Assembly (NCBI GenBank): GCA_037043015.1
Contig: CM073328.1
Span: 10,451,495 to 10,515,494, forward strand
Source of the DNA: Bryum argenteum
Lineage: Eukaryota; Streptophyta; Bryopsida; Bryales; Bryaceae
Direction: 5' to 3'
Length of the DNA stretch: 64,000 nucleotides
Below the pieces are notes generated by a model. It was given only the letters and a program-made list of their open reading frames with translations, had not been told where the DNA came from and did not search any database. This document shows, one piece after another, positions 15,622 to 27,930 of the stretch; positions within the stretch are counted from its first letter, which is position 1, and the number at the start of each line of letters is the position of its first letter. The position numbers and the translations under genes are program-made.

Positions 15622-18358
15622 CTAGAGGCTCTCACTGAATATCATTTCCTGTAACACAAAAAGTGAGCAGTCAAAATGAATGCTTGCATAAGAACAGTCA
15701 TCCCACGAACACTTCATCTAATAAAAGTATATGAGAACAGCATACTGCCATGGTTTTTCAATGATCTTGCCTGTGACTTAATTGAGAAATAGCCCAAGTG
15801 ATGAATGCATATGACATTACCTTGTCACAAAGCGGGCAGCGCTTGCTGCGCTCCATCCATTCGTAAATACAAGCCAAGTGAAAGTTATGACCACAAGCAG
15901 TGGTTATCCTGGGATTCTCTTCAGTGTACCCTGCAAGTCGGAAGAAAAGCTTATTTAACCGAGCATGAACCCTGTTTTTATACGGAAATGGTCATCTCAC
16001 AAGCCCTACAAGCATTGTGAGTTAGGGTGACGTCCCAAGACCACGGTAGAAAGCAACGTCAAGGTCTCATAGCTTCAGTGTAAAGCAACAAAAAAAATAG
16101 CTCTATAACAGCCAACCAACACTTCGGAACAACAACTGATACAGTGCATGGATTTCCTCATGTTGTATGAATGTACAGAACGTGGATATAGAATGTACTT
16201 ATGTAGTCTTTTCCAAAAGAAAAAAACTTCTGTAAGTTTGGAATTCAATATTCAGAATGCATTGACCTTGAGTTCGCTTACTAAGATCACCGTCAAAGCC
16301 AAGGTTGAGATCTCATATGATCCTCCGTTAGAAACTGATTAGAACTATTCCGTTGTTTCAAACAGCCAAAAACACTTCCCAGATCAGTGCATGGATTCCC
16401 TCATCGATGTGCACATTGAATACAACATGCACATCGAAAGAACTCGTGTTTTGGAACATCTTCTATAGAGATTTGCTACGACTGTTGAATTTGATGTCTT
16501 CGGATGCAGCTTTTACAACAGGAGAAGGATTGACATACCATCCAGGCAAGTGGGGCAGACATCGTCGTCACTCAACATGGAGAGATTGGATTCAACTCTC
16601 GGAAAAGCCTTGGAAGAAGAGAGCACAGACTTGGTACTGTCCGACTTCAGAAGCTCCTCATGCTCACTACCATTGAAGCGTCTCTGCATGGCAGTGCCAT
16701 CGCTGCTGCTGTGGCTGGTGCCACTCTTGCGGGAGATCAACCCGTCACGAGCAATTCGGGGCAAGTAACGGGGGTCGGCATCGTATGGGAGTGGTGGTGG
16801 CGGTGCCTGGAACACCTCCGGCATCGACATCGTGTCGACATTGCTATTGCTACTGCTGCCTCCTACTACTCCGGTTGATGTCGATGCTTGAATTGGGAAT
16901 ATGTTTTCCTCGTGCTCTACTTCATCGAAATCCGCTGTGTAATGCTGTGCGGTTCCGTCCCATAAGCGCGGTGTTAGTTTTGATGGAGGTAAAAGTTGAA
17001 GCACACCAATCCAATAGTTCAGATGTTGAAGCGCGCCATTCCAACAGTTCAAATGTTCAGGCCCACTATTTATTCGTAGGTTCAAGCACACCATACGTTC
17101 ACAGCTTCAAGCACCCCATTACTTCAGAGGTTCAAAACACAGCATTGGTTCATAGGTTCAAGCACACCACTAGCTCAAAGTGGAAGCACAAGAGTTCGAA
17201 AGCTCAATTGGTTCAGAGGTTGAAGCACACTAGTTCAAGAGCTTCATAACACCGTCAAGCCTTTGCGAACAGAACTCTCCTAGGAAATGAAACTTGTTAT
17301 ATCCCATTATACAGGGTCCAATGGTGCAGTGCACTGTTACAAGTGTGAAGGTGCAATCTCCTTGCACACTCAACGACAGGTTAAGCTCTATTATAAGAGT
17401 AGATCGGGAAAATTCAGCACGCTGGGCTCTCACGCGTGAAATTTCCTCGTGGCGGCGCTTAACCCCTCACAGTTGTTCAAAAGTTAAACGTTCAAGCACA
17501 TTGTTTTAACAATTGCAAATGTGATTTTCTCAGAAAAAGTTCAGTAAGAGGTATTCACTCTCCTCTTAAGAGGCTATCATTCACGTCACAAGCGTTCAAA
17601 AGCTAAGAAGAAACATTTGATACTACAGAAAAAAACATTGCTAAGCAATTCTATGAGAAAACGATCAATCAGAGTACACTAGTGCCTGATAAGAAATCGC
17701 TCAATGGTAATCACCAAATCGAGTGTCGGTAAAATGCATAATGATTCTCCTAAGATCAGTCGGAAAACGTCGCTTATCCAAGGCAGACTACGAAAACGAA
17801 ACAGTAAGTTTACACACTTTAGTAAACCCTAACTCAAGCGAGCTCAGAACACACACTCTAGATGCATCGAAGACTAATCTAACTATTTTGGGTGTTCCTA
17901 AAACGAAACCATTCTCTCGAGAATTGGACAGTCTCATGCTTCGAATGGGCAGGAAGAGGTAAAGTACATAATCGAGCAAATAGAGGTGCACCTATCCCTG
18001 CGTCGAGAATTCAAAATTTTCCAGAAGAAACATTGATTCCTAATAGCTTCTGCATACATTACCCAGAATCACACATTCTTTGATGCGCTGAAATCCTCTT
18101 GCACTTTGCCTACAAGAATATTCCAAAATTTAGACACCTATAACTAAAGGAGACAGACGTAAGTAGCAAAAGTCGGTGCCTCGACCGAAAAAGCAACAAA
18201 GACCTTCGACAAAGAGTGATGACAGCAACATTGAAGTGACTAACCGAGTTGAAAAACCAGCGCATGCAGCAACGAACACAGCAGGGGCAATCACGCTGAT
18301 ACGGCTGCACATAATCTTCCAAGTGGTCGGCGCTCAAGCAACAACACAACGACCCCAT
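15622..18358 (-). CDS. RING-H2 E3 ubiquitin ligase, membrane-anchored (At3g02290-like)
   Basis: Exons on the minus strand: 18358-18245, 16944-16539, 15930-15821 and 15648-15622, about 218 residues, with all phases consistent. The N-terminus MGSLCCCLSADHLEDY has Gly2 and a Cys cluster for likely myristoylation/palmitoylation. A Cys-rich patch and a linker with PLPYDADPRYLPR and ARDGLISR follow, as in the small plant family At3g02290/At5g41350. The RING begins with DDDVCPTCLDG in exon 2 and continues YTEENPRITTACGHNFHLACIYEWMERSKRCPLCD in exon 3 (positions described, C3H2C3 ligands all present). The last exon encodes EMIFSESL. The exon 1 to exon 2 junction (S/HYTADF) was chosen by phase and by alignment with the family's VYTTLF; it is the least certain point. 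Confidence 0.85.
16991..17250. repeat. Minisatellite of about 26 bp units in RING gene intron 1
   Basis: About nine degenerate units of the form GTTCAAGCACACCA-n-GTTCA-n-AG follow one another. Single related units recur near 17470-17510 and 17590. The block lies inside the large first intron of the RING gene, close to its 3' splice site at 16945. Confidence 0.8.
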
Positions 18359-19233
18359 CACACTAACAATCTAACTAAACCCCAATTCATCAATCAATTC
18401 CTAAAGCGCCGATCGATCAATGGAATGTCTGAGCAAGTTATCCGTTGCCATATCCGATCCGGCAACTTCGAGTGAGGAGCTAAATCTGTCACTGACGATG
18501 CCATGATGACGATTCATCGAAATGAGGGTGGTGCAATCGCCTCGGGGAAGAATCGTGCTGAGGTGCGCGGCTTCAGGGGTGCTCTTCTTTTGGATGAGTT
18601 TCATCCTCTCGTTTTTGGATGCAAGGAATCTGGTCATGCGAGATTCTAGTGGACTCATCGGTGTAACATGGGCCCATGTGATTCCCATATTTTTCCTTGG
18701 AATTAATGTAGGGAAACATGGCTTAGAAGTAGAGGCAAATCATTTTTAATATTTTTTGGAACACTTTTCATGAAGCAATATATTTGATTAGAGAAAAAAT
18801 TGAAATTTTAAGTTTTCTTCTTGTAAGTTTTGATATGGGGTGGCTCGAGGAGTACTAATATTGTTTGATTTTAGACCTATTTTGGAATATTTTAAAGTGT
18901 ACTTGAGTGGTTGGGGTCTTCCAAAGGCCCACATACTGTAGCTCTGTGAGATGCTCCACCACACGTTTGGAAGAATGAGAATCTCTTATCGTGGGAGAGT
19001 GAGGGAGGGCACTGACTTGGGGAAAGATGCCCAGTCTTTTGCAAATGATTGAAGACTTTGCTTCCAAGACTCCTTGATTTACTGCACTATAAAGAAAAGG
19101 TGGACCGCTTTCCAAGTCTAGTCTGGACTGGGGTCAAGACCACTTTATGTATGCCCGGGTCATACAGTGGTGAAATTCAAATTTGGTAGGGACTAGGGAG
19201 ATGAACAAAAATCGTGCCCAATAGTTCATGTTG
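18359..19233. other. Upstream region of the RING gene
   Basis: Contains the 5' flank of the minus-strand RING gene. Frames here show no recognisable protein. Confidence 0.5.
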
Positions 19234-19235
19234 TA

Positions 19236-19337
19236 CTCCCTCCGTCCCATCATTATTGTCCAGTAGGTTCTCTCAAATCTACTTCGGGAGGTAGATTTGA
19301 GAGAACCTACTGGACAACTATAGTGGGACAGAGGGAG
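19236..19337. mobile_element. Stowaway-type MITE (Tc1/mariner), 102 bp
   Basis: Ends read CTCCCTCCGTCCC and the near-complement GGGACAGAGGGAG, the standard Stowaway terminus. The element is flanked by TA on both sides (19234-19235 and 19338-19339). It is almost a full palindrome; the arms around AGGTTCTCTCAAATCTAC pair with GTAGATTTGAGAGAACCT. Confidence 0.92.
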
Positions 19338-19341
19338 TACT

Positions 19342-19431
19342 AGAGAGCGGTCAGGGTTATGCTGATTTTGTAGACTAGCGAGCCCGTAGGGCGAGCTGGT
19401 CTGCAGAATCAGCAGATCTCGACCGCTCTCT
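19342..19431. mobile_element. Short foldback element (90 bp)
   Basis: Perfect outer arms AGAGAGCGGTC/GACCGCTCTCT enclose inner arms CTGATTTTGTAGACTAGC and GCTGGTCTGCAGAATCAG. It starts four bases after the Stowaway element ends. No target duplication is clear, so the family is unknown. Confidence 0.6.
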
Positions 19432-19435
19432 GGCG

Positions 19436-19668
19436 TTAACTCTTAAAGGTCTGAGAGTGCCGTGGCGACCAATAGAATACGGTGTATTTTGGTTGTATTT
19501 GGAGTGAATGCACACCTTTAATGGGTTTGAGTTCAAAGAAGGAGTTGACATTTGAATTAATGCAGTTCTAGTGAGCTATTACGATTCCATTTTAGAGTTT
19601 CTTGTTGGTAGCAAATCCTAATTATACGACAGCGTACATACTATCCCCAAGGGACTTTTAAGGGTTAA
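19436..19668. mobile_element. TTAA-flanked MITE, copy 2 (233 bp)
   Basis: Left end TTAACTCTTAAAGGTC and right end GGGACTTTTAAGGGTTAA are inverted repeats of the same TTAACCCTTAAA type as the copy at 4371. No coding capacity. Confidence 0.65.
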
Positions 19669-19844
19669 GCTTTAAGGCTGAGTATTCCTTGTCATTGATA
19701 TGTTTATGATATCCTTGGGATGTGTTCTCGAAAGATCAAACTCAAAATGATGGAATGGACGATGATTTTGAATGACTGTTGAACTTCTCGATCTGTGAAT
19801 GCCCTGCAACTATCCGCAGTAAAAATAATCGGCAAAGCGAGCCG

Positions 19845-19912
19845 AATCTGGAAAACAATCTAGCTCGAAATCAGCCGATTCTGGAAAACAATCTAGCTCG
19901 AAATGAGCGGAA
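19845..19912. repeat. Tandem duplication of about 33 bp
   Basis: CTGGAAAACAATCTAGCTCG occurs twice in a row in nearly identical context. Confidence 0.75.
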
Positions 19913-19987
19913 TACGCAGCCTCAAAGCTTAACATACAGTAGAATTGGATGAATTGAATTGGATGTTCTTAATGAAAGTCACTCACT

Positions 19988-20336
19988 ATAAAGAAGAGAA
20001 ACTCCAACCTATTTAGAGGTTGACGTGAATAGAGTGTACGTTTGACCTATTATTGGATGTATGCCGGGAGGTCATCACACCAATGGCAGGACTACTAACC
20101 CCTCTTGGGGTGAACACTATGCTAATTCTTTAGCTAGCCACTAGTGCCTTAGAGATACCCAACATGGTACATGCCCCCAAAAGGACTTTGAGGTACCCAT
20201 ACAACAAGGTCCAAGAACCCCCACTAGAGTTGGGTGAACTATGGTGGTGAGCACCAGACCAGCATGGGGAATAGATCCTACAACCTCCTCAGGGGAAGCC
20301 ATCAGCCCTAACCGCCAAGCTAAGGCTTGTGTTGCC
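19988..20336 (-). mobile_element. tRNA-derived SINE, copy 1
   Basis: On the minus strand the head near 20336 has a tRNA-like A box (AGCTTGGCGGTTAGGG) and a weaker B box (GGATCTATTCCCC). The tail ends GGAGTTTCTCTTC. A 9-bp direct repeat TCACTCACT flanks it at 19979-19987 and 20337-20345. It shares most of its body with the copy at 45543-45882. Confidence 0.75.
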
Positions 20337-21551
20337 TCACTCACTCTTAACAATAACGATGATTCAAGTATAATCAATTTACTTACTTTGCCCATACACA
20401 CAAATTACTCAAACTCATGTAACTTCATTATGCTGATTTCTGCTCCATTATTGAGCAGATTACCTTATTTCCTGCAATGGTGAGAGTCTTTGGCCATTTC
20501 TTGGTACAAGGCCAGTGTATGGTAAACTAAGGCATGATGGACACTTGGATGCAGGAGAGCATGAGGTATGTAGGCCTCGTGAATGGCTGTGTGTTCCATC
20601 ATCACATGGGTGAGTTGCAAAACTCCAAATGAGTTTTTGAATCAGGGTGTCAACTCCATGGCTCCCCGTACTTCCCAAGGCGTTGATAGTTCCGTGACTG
20701 TCCTTTGGCATTTCCAGATGCAAATCTGACATTCTTGCGGTGTGAAGTTAGAGGTTTTGCACACATGTCATGGTTGGAAACGATGATCCATTTCAAGTAA
20801 GGTTGTACGAGACAGGTACCCCATAATCGTGCACGGTAGAATCTTGCTTTAGGGAAGATCTGATCACCTTGCAATGTAATCTTTGCATAGGGTGTCCGAT
20901 TATAGGTTGATTTGTATTGATCAGTTTTTAACATTTGTAGTTATTATTGTAAGTATTTGTGCATATTGTAAAAAAATATTTAGGGAAACTTTGTCTTAAA
21001 TATTGACAAATAGTAAGCCACTCATTCTACCACTCGGAGTATAGTGAATTCCTCAAATGCACAAAATTAGGTGTTTATTCCTCACGAGTATATGTCGAAG
21101 AACTGATGAAACACTAGTTCATTATGTCTACTGCAAATGTGTTGCACAATCCATTACAGCAATTTCTATATATTAGTCTAGTGAAAAATAGAACTTCACA
21201 TAAGTGTCATGCACTTTGATGTAGAAGTTGGTGCTTTCTATATTAGTGTAGTGAATAATAGAACTTCACATAAGTGTCATGCACTTTGATGTAGAAGTTG
21301 GTGCGATGCTATGGTTTTGAGAGTATCAATAGCCTTGCACGGGAAAGAGTCATGGGTGTAGGCAGGCCCAACGAGAAAAAATCTAATGTAAAGGCACGAT
21401 GGCAAGAGCGAGCAGGAAGGAATGGCTCATCAATTGGAGTGTTTTCACACCAACTTGAAGTCACTTGGTGGGGTCAATGCACTCCTTTGGGAACCACGTG
21501 TGTGATATAGGGAGGCTTATCAAGGTGACTTATAATGGTGGGAAGGGGAGT
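20337..21551. other. Intergenic DNA with a 68-bp tandem duplication
   Basis: Positions 21168-21304 hold two consecutive copies of a segment of about 68 bp containing ATAGAACTTCACATAAGTGT. Minus-strand frames between 20460 and 20934 are overlapping, out of phase with each other and match nothing I know. Confidence 0.55.
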
Positions 21552-21967
21552 TTAATCCTTGACTGTCCAATCAAGCCCGAGGGGCTTGTTGTCAACAAAT
21601 TTTGCTCTGTAGCTCTCATTGTACTGAGCTTTTGACTTATATTTTGATGTCAAACTCGTCACCTTCTTACCATGCATTCAAAAAGTGAAATTCTACAATT
21701 GAGATTACAAATGATTTGTATGAGTGATTATGTGATTTGTATGAGTGATTATGTGATTTGTATGAGTGATTATGTGCTTTGAAAGGATTGTGGTAGGTAG
21801 GTTGGGGTTGTATATAACCTTGTAGGAGGTTGCAAGCTCATCATTGATTGGTTCATTCATGATGCCCAAGTTCAAAAAGTGCACTATTCATGATACTCAA
21901 GTCCAAAACATACTCTGATCCAATTTTGAGCTGCCAATTTCAAACCTCATGGGCCTTTCAAGGTTAA
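21552..21967. mobile_element. TTAA-flanked MITE, copy 3 (416 bp)
   Basis: Ends are TTAATCCTTGACTGTCC and GGGCCTTTCAAGGTTAA. Its body matches the 4371-4741 element. Near 21710-21775 the 21-bp string GATTTGTATGAGTGATTATGT is tandemly triplicated, which explains its greater length. Confidence 0.7.
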
Positions 21968-22193
21968 AGGGGAGTGGATCACAAGTTTTAAAGCGGGCTC
22001 TCCATAGAACATCAATGAGGACAATTCTAGACAGGGCTTGTGTTAGGCCATGGCTTCTACGGGAGCACACGAACGAGGACCGACTTGACACCTACGCGCT
22101 CAATCTGGCATAGCACCAACCTTTTACCAAAACCTTTCACATGCAAATTCTAATGTTCATAAGCTTCATTTATTACCCATGTATGGAAATGAA

Positions 22194-22463
22194 TTAACTC
22201 CTAAAGATCCACGATGTTTTGGGAGCTTGGAATCCCAAAACTCACCACTATGTACTAATGGGGTTGCATCCAATATATTTGGAAGTTTTTGATAATTTCA
22301 GCCATAGAATCTTGAAGTAGACTACCATCGGTAGTAGTGTAAAAAATTTCAGCTGTTGGATCATCACTAGATGTGAGATCACAACATTTGAAGTTGACTG
22401 TAAATCTGTTTTTGGCCATGACGGTAAAAGCCAAATCGGTGGCCGTGGTCGTTTAAGGGTTAA
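22194..22463. mobile_element. TTAA-flanked MITE, copy 4 (270 bp)
   Basis: Left end TTAACTCCTAAAGATCCACG pairs with the right end CCGTGGTCGTTTAAGGGTTAA. The interior shares 'gggagcttg(g/a)aatc(c/t)caaaact' with the element at 32817. Confidence 0.7.
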
Positions 22464-22616
22464 ATGGTACTGAATCTAAATTTCCTTCAACAGAAGTTAT
22501 TTTGTCTTGTAGGGAAGGGTCATCATAAATATTAAAAATAAGGCGATGGCTTCAAAATTCAAGTATTTCCTTGCAACGAAAAACAACCAGAAATTTGCTG
22601 GTGATCATTTCCACTA

Positions 22617-22833
22617 CACTAAATGTGATAATTAGTGTTAGATTATTATACGATTTGAAAATGCTATAAGTTTTTACTTTTGTTTAAAAAAATTTACCAA
22701 GACCATTGATTCTGATACTATGTAAGGACTCCCATCTTGGCCAATATAGTGGGTAAAATTATTGAACAACAGTAAGAACTTATAACATGTTTCTGTAAAT
22801 TAGTGTATCTAACACTAATTATCAAATTTAGTG
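22617..22833. mobile_element. TA-flanked MITE with CACTAAAT ends, copy 1 (217 bp)
   Basis: Ends CACTAAATGTGATAATTAG and CTAATTATCAAATTTAGTG are inverted repeats, with TA on each side. A second element of the same length and ends lies at 62148-62364. The TA flanks suggest Tc1/mariner. The CACTA-like first bases are a competing reading, but no 3-bp duplication is visible. Confidence 0.75.
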
Positions 22834-23287
22834 TACTACCGTATCTTCAATTCCGCTGCCATCCTTTTTCTACGGTTCGATTCAGTACCTGCAATGGTAC
22901 ATTGACTCAAGTGTCTTACAGATTTTCAAACACTCCTCTCATGTCAAATTTAATCGAAATAATTCATTTCGTAACCACACACAATTGGATAAGTACATGA
23001 TCAGGATACACTCAGACTTTGATCCTTACAAAACCTACAGAAACCAGAATCAACTTTCACAATCCAGAAGTTATTCATGTTCAAATCTCAGTGCAAATCT
23101 TGTTGATCGAAAGAGAAAAAATAGGGTAAACTATGAGTAAGTGACACCAGCATCCTCTTCTCTAATGGATGCTGTAACACAGCCGTAACTTACAAAAAGG
23201 AAAGTGTTCTACAACGGCTTGCCATTCGGCTGCTAGGAGAAAAGATTGTGAAAGTGAATTTTAAATTGCTACATACATACAAATGGC

Positions 23288-24532
23288 TCAAGCCAGAAAG
23301 CCCAGTTTCTCGCCATTCTTCTTGGCCAGCCTGATCAGTCCCTGCCTCTGCTTTGCATCGGCACCGATCGATTTACAGAACTCGCCGATCACCTGATTCA
23401 TCCAGAACAAAACAATTCAGTACATGTTCCATACCCTAGCTCATTCACAAGTCAGATACTTCATACTTGACGTCGTGCATAGATAGACAAGAACCCACCA
23501 CTAATCATGTGTACTCACAAAAAGCCACGAAACAATGATAAAAAAAAAAACTACACAAAACCCAGAAGTCCGTACACAAAGATGGAAGGGAAAATTCACA
23601 AAAATCCACAAAAAGATGATGGAAGAAACGACACAAAAACCCACGGGTACCCACGATAAACCACAAATCTACACGAAAACCTACAAATCCCATCAAAAGG
23701 AAGAAAACTTCTAAGCCCAGAGGTACCCACAACAACTACAAATACTAACAAGAACCCCACAAGCAGATGACAAGAAAACTCTACGCAGTTACAGATATCA
23801 TGCTGAAGGTGAATTCAAGTGTCGCATGTCAATCAAATCTAGTGATGTGTATTCAGTGGACATTAGAACCCACAAAACCTCATAAGCACCCACACAAAGG
23901 TGATGAAGGAAACCAGCTAGATAGATCATACTGCAAGTGTGTTCATAGGTCACACTCCGAATGGATATTCTCTCAATTCTAGTGATGTGACTGAGTGAAA
24001 AGTAGACCCCACATGTACCTACCATACCTCGCAAAAGGACCACAAAACCCAGAAGCCTCCACAGAAGACCCACGAGCAGATCATGAAGGAATGTTTACTG
24101 TAGGTGAGCTCAAGTGTAGCAGGTCTCGTTTTGTTACTACTAGTTTGAAAAAAATGAGCAAGAGAAGATTGAGGTTCCCTCGTGCGCATGTTTCAAGATT
24201 GAGAAGAAGCCGGAGGAGGCATGGTGTGTAAGGGTGGATAGGAGATGCGTATGTACCTGTGAATGCAATGCAATGCCCTTGCCGCGGAGTTGGTTAAATT
24301 CTTTCTTGCCTAAGATGTTTCTGGCCAACACAACAAGCGGCGCAAAGATGCCCTTGCCTTCGTGCTTGTTACCCATCGCGCGCGGCTGCCCACGGAAGGC
24401 CGCAATCGCCACGCTTCGTCTCCGCATGGGAATGTAAAGCTCCCTAACGCCATTTTCGCCGCTCACCAGACTAGACGAACTCCAATTCACTTGCACTCCT
24501 CCCACCATCGACCCACAGGCGGCCGTCGCCAT
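23288..24532 (-). CDS. PGR5: PROTON GRADIENT REGULATION 5, chloroplastic
   Basis: Small thylakoid-associated stromal protein needed for antimycin-sensitive cyclic electron flow around photosystem I; in plants it works with PGRL1. Two exons, 24532-24257 and 23392-23288, joined in phase 0 by a GT-AG intron of 864 bp, give 126 residues. After a transit peptide of about 50 residues the mature part reads GKGIFAPLVVLARNILGKKEFNQLRGK and IALHSQ. Exon 2 gives VIGEFCKSIGADAKQRQGL and IRLAKKNGEKLGFLA to the stop. This is the PGR5 C-terminus almost residue for residue, and length is normal. Reading past the donor gives a spurious 130-residue frame. Confidence 0.95.
23393..24256 (-). repeat. PGR5: Degenerate repeats within the PGR5 intron
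   Basis: The intron is packed with degenerate copies of a 'cccacaaaacccagaag / acccacga' motif. It also holds two diverged longer copies around 'gtgaattcaagtgtcgcatgtc' (near 23808) and 'gtgagctcaagtgtagcaggtc' (near 24102). It is not coding. Confidence 0.5.
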
Positions 24533-27156
24533 AGCTCTAATCCAACCAACTCCAAAACCAATGTGACCGCAAATTGATAACGAAAGAAGCCCTCTGCCGT
24601 CCTCCGAATTGACCCCAATCGGTTGAGCAGAATGGTTCTAGGCTGGAGAGTGGCCCTGGGCTAAAGAGGCTCTGTGTGGGGGCAAAGGGAGGAGTGGAAG
24701 GTTCGTGAATGCGAGAGCGGTCAGGGAAGGGGGCTTGTATTGTTGGGAAAGTGATTGGGTGACCTGCTGTCCACCACACATGGGCAATTGCTGGTTTGTA
24801 TTGCATACACGAATTGGGAAGGAGAGCCATGAGCCAAACGGAAGGCGCAGGCGTGTTCATCTTTTTGGCTCTCTCCGGGAGACCTCGTTTTCGACGGCGG
24901 ATGTTCTCGCGACGCGGTCCCATGTAAGCCACAATAAACTTTTGAATTTTTGAATTTTTGGAGTTGGTGGATTTTACGAGGTCGTGATTGGTTTATGAGT
25001 TTCAGTGCTGTGCAAGCCAAATTGTTGCGGTAGGCATTATGAACACATACATTGTGGAAGTGCATGAATGAAAGGGAACTAGGAAAATATTAAAATAAAG
25101 TCAAGAACATCAAATCAATATTGTCATTGGTCTGAACAAAATGTTCAATTTACCCTTCTAAAAAAAAGTTAATATACCTCTACCATTGATGATATACCCA
25201 CAAGATATAATAACACTCGTGTAAGATTGCTAATTCTCTTTGTGAATGATTAGGCACCTGTCACCATTTTTCTAATGAACTTCTTTTGTTACAAAGATGT
25301 TTATGGACATCCCCTATATGCATGTGGCTATATTTAGCCATTAGTTACAATCTTGAAAAGAGTGTCATATTAAGTGAAAATGAATGTAAGCTCTTTAGAT
25401 ATCAACTGTACAAACTGATAATAGATTCAATTTAGACCATGTGGACCAGAAATTGAGTCATGGAGGCCACATAGATTGCAACATCGTAATGTATAGTACT
25501 CAAATGAGACTACAAAATTTTGTCATTTTCACTTTGAATTACTAGCAATGAACCAATTACAATAAACAAATCACCAACTAGGAATATGTTCACATTCATC
25601 CAAATCACCTTTATGCTTTATTTTGTTTAGAATATCAATCCTTTGGCTCAAAGGATAGCCATGCAATGGTGAAAATTCCGAAAAGGTTTACAAAGGAAAA
25701 ATAGTCCAAAACCAAACCTCTTGCACTTAAATCTATGTCTTACCTTCAAAATACCTTCGATTGGGTCAAGGTTTCTACCACAAAAACTAAACTTCAATTG
25801 GAATTCATCCTGAAACATAGAGTTGAAATCCAACGGTGCATGAAGGAGATATAGCTCTTAAATAATTATCCATTTTTGACTTTTTTCATTGTAGAAACAT
25901 CATTACAAACTTAATACCAAAAGTATTTGATTCAAAAACTTCTAACTAGAAAGTTGTTGGAAATCACATTTGTGTAAAAATTACTCACGAAAAAGAATTC
26001 CTTGGTTCAAAATACAGGATTGGAATAGTAAATCATGCCACATGTTTCAGAAAGTAAATCGAAATCAATGGAACCGTCACAATAAATCATTCCTTAAATT
26101 CTATGATATTGTGAAATGGGATAAAGCTTTCATCACAAGAAAGGCTTTTATGAAATGGAAGTCCTGAAATGCAAAAGAAAATCATAAACACAAGTTACAG
26201 ATTATGAAATGGGCAACATGCGTTCGGTACGACAACTAGCAATGGATTCCAAAGCTTCCAAAAGTTTGATTGCGATAGGGTTGATATTGTGCGTTTGTAT
26301 GCTCCTATGACCCCATTTTCACCAACTCATTCAAATTATAGAATGCAGTCATTTTGGTTTCTACAACACCACATTTTAGCATTGACTACAAATGTGATCT
26401 AGCATATTGTTGTTCGGTGGCAACTGTAAGGAATCAAAGTTCTATAAAATTGCCATTAGCGATTCTAAATGCAAATGACATCAGCCAGCAGGTCCCCCTG
26501 AAAGTTTACAAAATCAACATTGAACCCCATCATGCTCACTACATGGTGGCTCTACATATACCACATGTTATAGTAAATGAAACATTGAATATGGTGACAG
26601 CTTTTGAGTTGCTTTCCTATTATATTCTTATTGACACCATGTTTGATATACGTCACTTTTGAATGTCTTTTACTTAATGTTTGATAGAACCCTACATGCA
26701 CATCTCAACTAATGTGGTAGGAGGTGATTTTTCAAATTGAATGTTTTCAACAAAATGTAAATTTATCAATTTTTAAACATAGGACATCGATGATCTTTAT
26801 GACCTTTTAGGTTCTTACAAAAAAAACTTGACATGCCCTACTTTCAAAAAATTAAGTACAAATCAAGACAATGTGGACCATAGCAAGGGAAATTACAAGC
26901 TCTCCAGCAATGAAAAATATAGCACTTCTCAAGCCATGGTTGATACTAAGTATCATGAAAGTGGTCAAAGGAGACCGAGTTGATGATCTTTGATGATGGC
27001 TTTCATCCATATCATCCTCCCAAGGGCCCCCAATCTCTTGGTCATTATCACGAAGGACTTCATACGCAACGCCTTGAGTAACAACCAGTTCAATCAGTAC
27101 TCCACTGCTGACGAAGAAAATGATCTGTCCCTCTCTGAAGTTTGTCTTAGTAGCAC
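24533..27156. other. PGR5 upstream region and AT-rich intergenic DNA
   Basis: 24533-24935 is GC-richer and is probably the promoter and leader of PGR5; the open frames there are overlapping and unrelated to known proteins. 25000-27150 is AT-rich with nothing I can support. Confidence 0.5.
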
Positions 27157-27444
27157 ATGAAGAGGGAAACTTCTTCCAGTCCCACTAACAATCGTTGGAA
27201 GGGGAAGACTCTTCCTGATGCCCACAAACAACTGCAGTACTGGGAGGAGAGGTCATGTCGGGAGCAGTACTCCGATATCAATTGTTGTAAGTTCAGGAGT
27301 TCTCTACAGAATGTGCCCTATGAAGAGATGGCACGCTTGATTATCCTTTATCATGCGCTCTTTGCCGCAATCGAGTTATCCGACCTCTCGATTCCGGCTC
27401 CAGAATCTGAGAATTCGCAAGCTTCGGAAACGAATGGCTTGTAA
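27157..27444 (+). CDS. Unrecognised small ORF (95 residues)
   Basis: ATG-initiated frame with fairly balanced composition and hydrophilic ends (MKRETSSSPTNN at the start, ENSQASETNGL at the end). I do not recognise it. There is no domain, signal peptide or membrane segment. It could be a chance frame, an exon, or a small gene; only transcript data would tell. Confidence 0.2.
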   Translation: MKRETSSSPTNNRWKGKTLPDAHKQLQYWEERSCREQYSDINCCKFRSSLQNVPYEEMARLIILYHALFAAIELSDLSIPAPESENSQASETNGL

Positions 27445-27930
27445 TTATTAAGATTTCGAAAATCCTACCCTTCCTTTCGTGTAGTCACCTTCTTAACTCC
27501 CAACGGGAGAATTGGCTTACCCATGAGCTTGTAGCAGATGTCTACGTGGCCACAGTGGGCTCCTAATGCCATTTCTGATGATTCCCACTACTTAAAAGTC
27601 ACCTGCCCATAGAGGATTCCCAGTGATTGAACTCTGTATCTAGAAGGTCTGACCATGTGACTGACATGATGAAAACCACAGGCGCAGGACTATCTCGAAC
27701 AGTATCATGTGGCCTCTGGCTCGATCTAGAAGAAACTAAGCATGAAGAAACTAAGCATGACGACAAACTGAGAACGTAGGTCAGAAAGCACGTGATAGGC
27801 TGGGCGGTCCATGAATCCTTCCTTGATCATCGCGGATCTCAGAGCAAAGTCATGTGATACGCATGGACCGAGTGTTAGAAAACCACACATACTCTACTTG
27901 TCCAAGGAGTGATGATGTCTTTGCGTAGGT

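Noticed and set aside
18401..18749. Overlapping frames on both strands upstream of the RING gene
   Set aside because: Mutually overlapping, no homology, and located in the promoter region.
20460..20934. Two overlapping minus-strand frames of 90-94 residues
   Set aside because: They overlap out of phase and have no known motif; possibly an old repeat, but I cannot support a gene.
24537..24932. 131-residue minus-strand frame just upstream of PGR5
   Set aside because: It overlaps the PGR5 leader and promoter, with several overlapping frames of similar length and no recognisable protein.
27831..27838. CGCGGATC, the plant histone octamer
   Set aside because: It lies downstream of H2A gene 1 and not in a promoter position for either H2A; probably chance.
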